Assembly: GCA_004296455.1 (NCBI GenBank)
Contig: AP018280.1
Coordinates: 62,001 to 126,000 of the forward strand
Reading direction: 5' to 3'
Source: Calothrix sp. NIES-4101
GTDB lineage: Bacteria > Cyanobacteriota > Cyanobacteriia > Cyanobacteriales > Nostocaceae
Length of the DNA stretch: 64,000 nt
Program-made: the position numbers and the translations under genes
The notes under the pieces: model-generated
Database searches by the model: none
What the model was told of the DNA's origin: nothing
Seen by the model: the letters and a program-made list of their open reading frames with translations, nothing else
Shown: positions 18,560 through 27,300 of the stretch, in pieces
Position numbering within the stretch: position 1 is the first letter of the stretch
Layout: every line of letters begins with the position of its first letter

Positions 18560-19648
18560 ATGATGAGGATTAGTGCTTATCCAGCATTTAAAACAAGGTA
18601 CAAAAACCCATATAACTGGCTATTGTATAAAAATATGCCAGTTGATGAAGCAGTTGTGGAAGAGTTTTCTTACCAGAAAATTATTAAGAATAAGTATGAT
18701 ATCCTCCATCTGCATTGGGTTGTAGAGACAATTATTCGACATCCTAATTGGATAATTGCAGCGCTGCGATCGCTAATCATGTTAATGTTAATAGATTTCG
18801 CTCGAACAAAAGGGACAAAAGTTATTTGGACAATTCATGACAGCACACCTCATTCAATTGTTCATCCACATCTAGCAAATTGGTTTCAAAAACAATTATT
18901 AACTCGCATAGATGGCTATATCAGCTTAAGTAAAAAAGCAGAAAAAATTATTGTAAAAACTTTACCAACAGTACAATATCTTCCCCATACAATTATTCCC
19001 CACGGACATTATCGAGATATTTATCCGAATAATATCAATCCAGATGCAGCTAGACAAAAGCTTCACATTCCTGAAAACAAACATGTAGTTTTATTTTTTG
19101 GGTACATAGATATTTATAAAAATGTACCTCAGCTAATTAAGCTATTTCGCGAGTTAGCACCCCAAGATTGGGTATTAGTAATAGCTGGAAATATTGAGCG
19201 TGACTATCTCAAACAAGAAATTATTACAGCTACCGAAAATGATACAAAAGTCAAGCTATTTTTAAAATATATTCCAGATGATGAAATCCAAATATATTTT
19301 CAATCTGCAGATTTAGTAGTTTTACCATTTACTGAAATTCTCAATTCCGGTAGTTCTTTACTTGCACTATCGTTTAATCGTCCAATTTTAGTACCAAATT
19401 TAGGTTCAATACCCGAAGTTAAAGAACAGGTAGGGGAAGATTGGGTAAACACATATTCAGGAGACTTTACTTCAGAAGTACTTGCTCAAGGATTGAATTG
19501 GGTAATAAACACGACACGTTCGAGCCAATGCATGATGGAAAAACTAGATTGGAAACAACTCAGCCAAGAGACATTAAAACATTATCAGAAAATATTTCAG
19601 CGAGATTTAGAAAATCACAATTTTCCGATTAAAATTCAAGACAATTAA
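18560..19648 (+). CDS. GT4-type glycosyltransferase
   Basis: 362 residues with the GT-B fold pattern of family GT4. The N-terminal acceptor half includes DILHLHWVVE, VIWTIHDSTPHS and an IPHGHY hinge. The C-terminal donor half includes VVLFFGYIDIYKNVPQLIKL, LVIAGN and the nucleotide-sugar site YFQSADLVVLPFTEILNSGS. The Glu of the classical EX7E motif is placed here as E-ILNSGSS. It would transfer a sugar from a nucleotide donor in polysaccharide or glycolipid synthesis; donor and acceptor cannot be read. A second GT4 gene follows after 130 bases on the same strand, so the two may act in one pathway. A+T-rich codon use contrasts with clpB and htpG on either side. Confidence 0.8.
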   Translation: MMRISAYPAFKTRYKNPYNWLLYKNMPVDEAVVEEFSYQKIIKNKYDILHLHWVVETIIRHPNWIIAALRSLIMLMLIDFARTKGTKVIWTIHDSTPHSIVHPHLANWFQKQLLTRIDGYISLSKKAEKIIVKTLPTVQYLPHTIIPHGHYRDIYPNNINPDAARQKLHIPENKHVVLFFGYIDIYKNVPQLIKLFRELAPQDWVLVIAGNIERDYLKQEIITATENDTKVKLFLKYIPDDEIQIYFQSADLVVLPFTEILNSGSSLLALSFNRPILVPNLGSIPEVKEQVGEDWVNTYSGDFTSEVLAQGLNWVINTTRSSQCMMEKLDWKQLSQETLKHYQKIFQRDLENHNFPIKIQDN

Positions 19649-19778
19649 CCTTAGTAAAAGATTGATCTAATACTAAAATTAGTTCGATTAAAAAAATAAT
19701 CAAGTCTATTAAAGTGCATCTAAAAGCCTTTGAATAAAAAAGTCTAACTTTGATGATTTTAATCCGGCAAACATAAAA

Positions 19779-20951
19779 ATGAAAATTGCATACATCACAA
19801 CATATGACCTCATGGATTCATCAAAATGGTTAAAATCTAACCAAGGGAATTATGGGTCTAGTCGATATATTTTTAATTCGCTCAAATCGCAAAATATTAA
19901 TATTGAATGCATTCACAACTTACAAAAAAAATATGCTGCAATATCACGTTTAAAATGGACATTTTATCGACAAGTATTTCAGCAAGATTATTACAGTTGG
20001 GCAGAATCATTAATCTGTCGAAATTACTCACAGCAAATCAAAGATAAATTAGCAAAAATTAATCCTGATATAATTGTTTCTCCAGAAGGCTTTACACCCA
20101 TAGCATATTTGGATTCGCCTCAACCCTTAGTCCTATGGATTGATACAGTCATCGCCTCACTGGTAGAATATTATCCCTATTTGAGTAATCTTTGCTACGA
20201 AACAAAAAATAATATTTATTTACTAGAAAAAAGAGCGCTACAACAATGTCAAACCATCATTTTTACATCAGAGTGGGCAGCACAAGAAGCTATAAAAATC
20301 TATCATATTCCTGAAGAAAAAATTAAGGTTATTCCTAGAGGTGCAAACTTTGAAATATATCCGGGACGCAGCATTAATGATATTAATACAATTATCAAAT
20401 CGCGCGATCGCACTAAAATCAAACTAACGTATGTGGGTATTGATTGGCAAAGAAAAGGGGGTAATCTTACACTAGAAATAGCCAAGGAGCTACATGACGG
20501 TGGTTTAGATATAGAACTGAGAATTATAGGTGATTTACCCAAAAATATTCACACATTACCAGACTTTGTAAATCCCATTGGCTACATTAATAAATCAACC
20601 CCAGAAGGCAAAAAATATTATTATCATCTACTCGCAGACTCACACTTTCTGATTTTGCCAACCCAAGCAGATATTACACCCAACGTCCTTATCGAAGCAA
20701 ATGCATTCGGTGTACCCTGTATCTCAACTTGCATTGGGGGTATTCCCACCATTATCAAAAACAACCTCAACGGTAAATTATTCAATATTGATGACGTAGC
20801 TACAAACTACTGCGACTATATTACCCATATTCTGCAAGACTATTCAAACTACGAAGAACTAGCGATAAACTCATTTTATGAGTATCAGAACCGCCTCAAT
20901 TGGAGAGTCGCAGCCAACACCGCCAAACAAATATTTACAGATTTAATTTGA
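19779..20951 (+). CDS. GT4-type glycosyltransferase
   Basis: 390 residues. It begins MKIAYITTYDLMDSSKW with the first strand of a GT-B fold. Donor-site landmarks are IPRGANFEIYPG, KLTYVGIDWQRKGGNLTLEI and ELRIIGDLP. The catalytic-site stretch is SHFLILPTQADITPNVLIEA, with the Glu that ends the EX7E motif, followed by GVPCISTCIGGIPTIIKNNL. This is clearer GT4 sequence than the preceding gene. The cytoplasmic enzyme would add one sugar in surface polysaccharide or glycolipid synthesis. It is flanked by the other GT4 gene and htpG; the pair could be a small transferred cassette between stress genes. Confidence 0.85.
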   Translation: MKIAYITTYDLMDSSKWLKSNQGNYGSSRYIFNSLKSQNINIECIHNLQKKYAAISRLKWTFYRQVFQQDYYSWAESLICRNYSQQIKDKLAKINPDIIVSPEGFTPIAYLDSPQPLVLWIDTVIASLVEYYPYLSNLCYETKNNIYLLEKRALQQCQTIIFTSEWAAQEAIKIYHIPEEKIKVIPRGANFEIYPGRSINDINTIIKSRDRTKIKLTYVGIDWQRKGGNLTLEIAKELHDGGLDIELRIIGDLPKNIHTLPDFVNPIGYINKSTPEGKKYYYHLLADSHFLILPTQADITPNVLIEANAFGVPCISTCIGGIPTIIKNNLNGKLFNIDDVATNYCDYITHILQDYSNYEELAINSFYEYQNRLNWRVAANTAKQIFTDLI

Positions 20952-21065
20952 GCCGATTCTAAGTTGGCAATTAATTACGAGTAGGGAAATCCGAATATAT
21001 ACTGGGGTGCAAACAGACATAGAAAAGCAGAGCGATCGCACACAACTTGCGTTTAAAATCCTGTG

Positions 21066-21095
21066 TGGGGTAGTAATTTTCTCATAACTACCCCA
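21066..21095 (+). promoter_or_regulatory. Hairpin in the htpG leader
   Basis: TGGGGTAGT at 21066-21074 pairs perfectly with ACTACCCCA at 21087-21095 around a 12-base loop, 36 bases before the htpG start. It lacks a T tract. It could be an operator, an mRNA stabilising structure or part of a temperature-responsive leader; sequence alone does not decide. Confidence 0.5.
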
Positions 21096-21131
21096 AGATC
21101 ATTAGAATATTTGTATTTCCGAGTAGAAACT

Positions 21132-23087
21132 ATGCTGGAACAAGGTACTATCAGTATCCATACTGAGAATATATTCCCAATTATCAAGAAATCTCTCTAC
21201 TCCGATCATCAAATCTTCTTGCGGGAACTCGTATCCAACGCTGTAGACGCAATCCAAAAATTAAGTATGGTTTCCCGTGCTGGAGAATACTCTGGTGATA
21301 TTGGTGAACCTGAAATTCAACTGGCTATTGACAAAGATAAAAAAACACTCTCGATTACCGATAATGGTATTGGGATGACTGCCGATGAGGTCAAAAAATA
21401 TATTAACCAAGTCGCCTTCTCCAGTGCCGAAGAATTTATCCAAAAATATAAAGGTGACTCAAACCAGCCAATTATCGGTCACTTTGGCTTAGGTTTCTAC
21501 TCCTCCTTTATGGTTGCCTCCCAAGTAGAAATTGACACACTATCCTATAAAGAAGGCGCACAAGCAATTCACTGGACTTGCGACGGTTCCCCCAATTTTA
21601 CCCTCGAAGACTCTCCTCGTACTACCAGGGGTACAACTATTACCCTCCACTTAATGGAGGAAGAACTCGAATACCTCGAATCGGCACGAGTCCAAAACCT
21701 CGTTAAAACCTACTGTGACTTCATGCCAGTTCCCATCAAACTCGATGGTGAAGTCATTAACCGTCAAAAAGCACCCTGGCGCGAATCTGCAAATAATTTA
21801 AGCAAAGAAGATTACTTAGAATTTTATCGCTACCTGTACCCATTCCAAGAAGAACCTTTGCTGTGGGTACATCTCAATACCGATTATCCTTTCATTATCA
21901 ACGGGATTTTGTATTTTCCCAAACTTCGCCCCGATGTTGATGTCACCAAAGGACAAATCAAACTCTTCTGCAACCAAGTATTCGTCAGCGATAACGTCGA
22001 GGAAATCATTCCCCAATTTCTCCTGCCTATGCGTGGAGTTATCGACAGTACAGATATACCCCTAAATGTCTCCCGTAGCGCTTTACAAGGCGACAGAACA
22101 GTCAAAAAAATTGGTGACTATATTGCCAAAAAAGTTGGCGACAGGCTCAAAGAACTGTATCGTGACAACCGCGAACAGTATATTAGCGCTTGGAAAGACT
22201 TGGGTACCTTCGTCAAATTTGGCGTACTCAACGACGAAAAATTCCAAAAACAAGTCGAAGATATCACCGTTTTCCGCACCACCTACCAACCTAGCGATAC
22301 AACCCCGACTGTACAAGTACAAACGGAAGATAACGACGCTTGGCAAGATATTAATCCAGGTGCAAAACTGCCCTATACCACCCTCAAAGAATATCTAGAA
22401 CGTAACAAAGAACGTCACGAAAACCGCGTCTTCTACTGTACCGATGAAGCATCACAGGCAACTTACGTAGAATTACATAAAAGTCAAGGCTTAGAAGTCC
22501 TATACATGGACTCCTTTATCGACACCCACTTTATTAACTTCTTGGAACGTGAATACAACGAAGTTAAATTTACACGGGTAGACTCCGATTTAGACAACAC
22601 CCTTCTCGATAAAGAAAAACCCGCAGAAATAGTTGATCCCAATACCAACAAAACCCGTAGCGAAACAATTAAAGAACTATTTGAGAAAGCAATTAATAAA
22701 CCCAAGGTAAACATTCGTACTGAAGCCTTGAAATCTGACAACCCCCAGGGTACACCTCCAGCAATGGTATTATTACCAGAAATATTGCGTCGTTTGCGGG
22801 AAATGAACGCGATGATGCAGCAACAATCTGTAGAATTTCCTGAAGATCATATCTTAGTAGTCAACACTGCACATCCCTTAATACAGAACTTGGCAACACT
22901 CAACCAGGGCAGTATTATCCAAGATGGTGGAGATTCCCCAACCGGACAGCTAGCCAACATGATTTGCCAACACGTCTACGATTTGGCGTTAATGTCACAA
23001 AAAGGTTTCGACGCAGAAGGAATGAAATCTTTTGTCGAACGCTCTAACGACGTACTCACTAAACTCACCGAACAAGCAACAAAATAA
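21132..23087 (+). CDS. htpG: Molecular chaperone HtpG (Hsp90)
   Basis: Dimeric cytosolic Hsp90 chaperone. It is 651 residues from ATG 21132, which gives the family N-terminus MLEQGTISIHTENIFPIIKK; an upstream in-frame ATG at a non-conserved extension is rejected. The GHKL ATPase motifs are all visible: ELVSNAVDAIQKL, the ITDNGIGMT box and IGHFGLGFYSSFMV. The middle domain carries RGVIDSTDIPLNVSRSALQG with the catalytic-loop arginine. The C-terminal dimerisation domain ends LTKLTEQATK. Cyanobacterial HtpG protects against heat, light and cold stress. A perfect hairpin lies in its leader. Confidence 0.95.
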   Translation: MLEQGTISIHTENIFPIIKKSLYSDHQIFLRELVSNAVDAIQKLSMVSRAGEYSGDIGEPEIQLAIDKDKKTLSITDNGIGMTADEVKKYINQVAFSSAEEFIQKYKGDSNQPIIGHFGLGFYSSFMVASQVEIDTLSYKEGAQAIHWTCDGSPNFTLEDSPRTTRGTTITLHLMEEELEYLESARVQNLVKTYCDFMPVPIKLDGEVINRQKAPWRESANNLSKEDYLEFYRYLYPFQEEPLLWVHLNTDYPFIINGILYFPKLRPDVDVTKGQIKLFCNQVFVSDNVEEIIPQFLLPMRGVIDSTDIPLNVSRSALQGDRTVKKIGDYIAKKVGDRLKELYRDNREQYISAWKDLGTFVKFGVLNDEKFQKQVEDITVFRTTYQPSDTTPTVQVQTEDNDAWQDINPGAKLPYTTLKEYLERNKERHENRVFYCTDEASQATYVELHKSQGLEVLYMDSFIDTHFINFLEREYNEVKFTRVDSDLDNTLLDKEKPAEIVDPNTNKTRSETIKELFEKAINKPKVNIRTEALKSDNPQGTPPAMVLLPEILRRLREMNAMMQQQSVEFPEDHILVVNTAHPLIQNLATLNQGSIIQDGGDSPTGQLANMICQHVYDLALMSQKGFDAEGMKSFVERSNDVLTKLTEQATK

Positions 23088-23135
23088 GTGGTATTGAACA
23101 TCTACAAAGTAGTTACCTAGGCATACCACATCCTC

Positions 23136-23200
23136 AGAAACCCGGTTTCTCCCCTAGCCAAAATCCCAATTGGCACTAAAAAACCAGAAACCGGGTTTCT
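23136..23200. repeat. Inverted pair of the 15-bp palindromic repeat AGAAACCCGGTTTCT
   Basis: The unit at 23136-23150 and its exact reverse complement at 23186-23200 are separated by 35 bases. Each unit is itself nearly palindromic, so single-unit or whole-pair hairpins can form. Copies of this word are, as I recall, widespread in cyanobacterial spacers. It lies just after htpG and may serve as a 3' structure. Confidence 0.7.
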
Positions 23201-23428
23201 CTATTCCCCAAATTCCCAATAGGCGAAATATCTCTGTATCAGCCTAGATGAAAAATATTGAAGTAGACATGATATAACTCAAGTGATAATGACTGTAGAA
23301 CTCATAGTGGGCTTTTTGACTCCAACATAGAAGCGAGCTAAGAATTACTAATCCTCATTACCCATTGCCCCATTCCCAAATCCCTATACAATAGGAGATT
23401 GTCACTAAAAAAATCGGAGAATAAACAC

Positions 23429-23665
23429 ATGTCTCGTCGCTGCGAATTAACTGGTAAAACAGCAAATAATGGCTTCTCGATTTCTCACTCCCACCGTCGT
23501 ACCAAGCGCTTACAACATGCAAACCTGCAAGATAAACGTATTTGGTGGGCTGAAGGTAACCGCTTCGTTAGACTTAAGCTATCTACCAAAGCCCTGAAAA
23601 CCTTAGAAAAAAGAGGTTTGGCTGCAATGGCAAAAGAAGCTGGAATTAATTTGAATAAATACTAA
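23429..23665 (+). CDS. rpmB: 50S ribosomal protein L28
   Basis: Large-subunit ribosomal protein, 78 residues. The ATG at 23429 gives the conserved N-terminus [20 protein letters not shown]; the upstream in-frame start would add ten unconserved residues. A GGAGA ribosome site lies nine bases before it. The conserved [10 protein letters not shown] and [13 protein letters not shown] segments are present, and no zinc-binding CXXC pair is seen. It is followed by a clear terminator and so is a single-gene unit. Confidence 0.97.
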   Translation: MSRRCELTGKTANNGFSISHSHRRTKRLQHANLQDKRIWWAEGNRFVRLKLSTKALKTLEKRGLAAMAKEAGINLNKY

Positions 23666-23709
23666 GGACACGGTATTCAACAACTTAGTCACATTGCTCT
23701 ATGTTGCAG

Positions 23710-23733
23710 CCTCCCCAAATTGGGGAGGTTTTT
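23710..23733 (+). terminator. Rho-independent terminator of rpmB
   Basis: CCTCCCC pairs with GGGGAGG around a short AAATT-type loop, followed by TTTTT. It lies 45 bases after the rpmB stop codon. Confidence 0.9.
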
Positions 23734-24359
23734 AAATGATATTTAGGCGAACTTGTCATAATTATCCCCAGCAAATCCCTCGTGATTCAAAATTCTCCGT
23801 GTCTGTCTGATGTCGGTATCTAGGCAAACTTGATAAGTTTCGTATTCGGAAAGGGGTTGGCTTCTGTCGAACTCGCGTCATATTAAATATTAATAAGTTT
23901 TTATTATCAGAGTAGTTAGTATAAATTCTATTTTTAGAACTTGAGTTGATATGTTTTGGATATCAAGTGGGTAACATAGGTTTACTCTCCTATACATAGT
24001 AAATTCTTCATCAAGTTCCCTGAGAAGAAAACTATCTTTTGCAAAGTTAAAGTGAAGCTATGACACTATTATTCTCTGTTGGCTATAAAATAATTAATTC
24101 GGGCTAACTAATTCAAGTAACATCTTCATTATCCGGAAGATGTCTTGCTAAACAACATACAAAAACGACCAAAAAAAATAAAAGTGATATAACAGTTTTA
24201 AATCTGTTTGAAATTGTCTTCATAGGAATTCAATATTAGCTTTGTAAATCTTGTTGAAGCAACAAGATTGAACGTACTTGTCTTGTTCTTATGAGACGAG
24301 ACTCCAGAGAAAATTTTTTGATAAAACTTCATTTGTAAATACTCGACAGGAAAGGGGCT
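23734..24359. other. Long upstream region of the hps locus
   Basis: About 625 bases without a gene. An AGGAAAGGGG ribosome site ends just before the hpsA ATG. Its length suggests a complex promoter or long leader. In Nostoc punctiforme hps genes are switched on in hormogonia by a sigma-factor cascade; no specific sigma motif was identified here by eye. Confidence 0.5.
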
Positions 24360-27300
24360 ATGTCTCGAAATAACGAGTTAATCAAGGTTATTAGAAATTT
24401 CTACCAAAAACTTTGTTCTTACTCTCCCGCTACACTCAGAGAGCAACGTTTGTGGTTGCTGCGTACTTTCCTTGTAAATAAAAGCAAAGCTGAATGGGTA
24501 AATGCAGGTTTCGTATTACCCACCGTCGCAATGGTGTCGCTAGTAGTTGTATTGCTGACTGTGGCAATATTATTTAGGTCTTTTGAACGGTCTAAAAATG
24601 CCAGTAACGTACGGGTAAATGAAGCAACATTGAATGCCGCATCACCAGCAGTTGAACGCGCAAGAGCAAAAATTAGTAAACTATTTCAAGACCCAAGATT
24701 ACCACGTTCGACACCTTCAAATACATCTCTAGCACAAGTTATTGATACTAATGTCAATGAATTTACTTTTGGTGATGAAACTCCATTAAAACTGAAAATA
24801 ACTAATAAGTTAAAGACAGATTTAGGCATAACAACGACTCTTCAAGATAGCGAAAGGGAAGCAAACACTGCTTGGAAATATCCAGTAGATACAGATAACA
24901 ACGGCAAATTTGATAGTTATACTTTATATGGTATTTACTATCGAACCCCCGCTAATACCGTTACCACTACATCGGGAACTACGACAACTACTACAAAGAG
25001 AAGCAGAATACCGCTTGAAGCTAGAGCACTGCCGATGGACGAAGGTATAAGTAATAACCAATGTGAGAGCGAGGTTGCAACTAGTGCAAATTTAATTGAT
25101 GGTCAAGGCTGGTTTAAAACTGGTGGTAGACTGAAAAGAAGCATATTTGTTTACACTACAACAGTACCAATTACAGACCCTAATTTAACAGGAGTACCAG
25201 CTAGTAAAAAAGCTAAATACGAACAATATAAAGGTAACAAAGGATTTGCTGCCATTGAATATCAGCAAGACCGTGAACGGATTCCCATTAACAACAACGC
25301 AGTATTATATGAAGACGATTTAGAAATAGCTCCTGGTGCGGGATTAAATATCAATGGTCGTATCTTTACCAATGGTAATTTGCTAACTCGTCGAGATAAT
25401 GTCAGGTATTATCTTGTTAGTAGTGATAAATCATGTTATTTCGCAGAAGAAAATAGCAAAATAATTGTTGCAGGTAACTTAATTAATAGTCGCGTCAACG
25501 AGACTTCATCTGGTGGTTCTCCAAGAGTCGATTTATTTAATAAACCCTATGGTGATCAGAAAAATACCATAAGCGATACGAATAAAAGCGTACCTACAGC
25601 AACTTATGGTAATTTAGCTGCATACAATGAAGAAGCTTATGCTCGAAGAATTGACCGTCTAGTTGCCAGTACAGTTGCTCTATATCCGAATAAAAATCAG
25701 TTGCCAACAGAAGTTCAACAAGAAATCGATCGCGATATGGCAGCTGATAAAACGCTGACATTTGATAAAGCCCGTGATGAGCAACTGCGGATTTACTTTA
25801 GAAGACGAACACGACGAGTTCCCTATGCTGAGATTCCATTTGGTGGTGATGCATTAACTAGTAATGGGATAAACTACGCAACAACCGTCCCTTTGTTAGG
25901 TAGTGGAGAGACGTTACGACCAGTAAATGTGTGGGTCTTTCCTTTCGATCCAGCTAATCCTACAGATGCTACTAACTTCGCGAAAATTGGGATAAATCCA
26001 AATGGTTCGGACAAAATTCGTTTAGAGGCTACTGATCCTGAAGTACAGACTGTGTCCGGCAAAGAAGAAAGAATAGGCGATCGCATTCTTGTTGGTAATA
26101 ACTTACCACAGTACTGGTTTGATACAGCAAAAAACAGGTTTATCAAGGAAGCCGAAGAAGGACAAGACATCACAGGTAGAAAGTGGGACAACAATAACAA
26201 TACCCGTAAGCGTTTTTCGCAAGCTTACCAACTTGATAACCTCGGTATTACTGAACGTGACGATTTCTGGGAAAAATCTGCCGCACAAAAGCCTGAAGGT
26301 GTCCTAGATATTGTTGGAGGTATGAGAGTTGTAACTGGTGGCGGAATTTATCTACCTAATACCATTACCAGCACGAATGCATCTACAGCATTATCTAGTT
26401 TAGCAACACCTACTAGCCCAGTGTCCGTATGGTCGGATTCGATGCCAATAGGGATAGATACTAGTAGTGGAACAGCACCACAGGGAATGCCCAGTGCTAC
26501 AACTCCTTATTTACGGATGCGGGCGACGGCTGTTTACCACTATCAAAAAGATACCTACGATGGGGAAAAACCAACAGATTATCAAGCCCCAATTGCTTGT
26601 GTAAGTAGCTATTACGATCCAAGCAATGCAACTACAGCTAAAAACAGAGTGGGCTTACCAGATGTTAGGTTAAGAGATACTCAATCGGCAACTCCTAACA
26701 GAACTGTCACGACTGGGGGATTAACCAATGTAGCAACAACAGATACAGGAGGCTTATCTAATAACGGCGTTGTTTATCCAGCAACATCACTTACGATTAC
26801 TGCTGGTTACGAAGCTGCGCTCAAATATCAAGCACAGTTAAAGCATCCTAATGGACGACCAGTAAATGAGCAACTCCAGAAGGCAATGGCAAAACGTGCT
26901 GCTAGCGGAAATCTGACACTTGCCGAACAATCTGCGATCGATTCTGCTGTATGTGCTTTAAAAATTTTTGATGGTAGTATTTCTCCTAGTGACGCTGTGA
27001 TTCCTCACGGCGCGATTATGGAAACTAGTTTCCTTGATGCCAGACAGGTTAAAGCGATTGATAAGCCAGCAGCAACAAGTTCTCGGACTTATGACTTGGA
27101 TGTTGAAAAACGTCAGCCTTTAGAAATTCGGACAACTGTTCTTGATTTAGATTTACTGCGAAGAAAATCTATTACTGGCACAGTTAATAGTGGTTCTGAT
27201 TTTCTCATTCCTAATAGCGGTATTATCTACGCAACTCGTGAAGATGCGCTGACAGATAAAAGTGATTCTAGCAAAGACGTAAGTGCAACGGACTTCAAGC

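Noticed and set aside
23136-23200. Possible CRISPR-like repeat pair
   Set aside because: Only two units, oriented as exact reverse complements, with no array of equal spacers and no cas genes.
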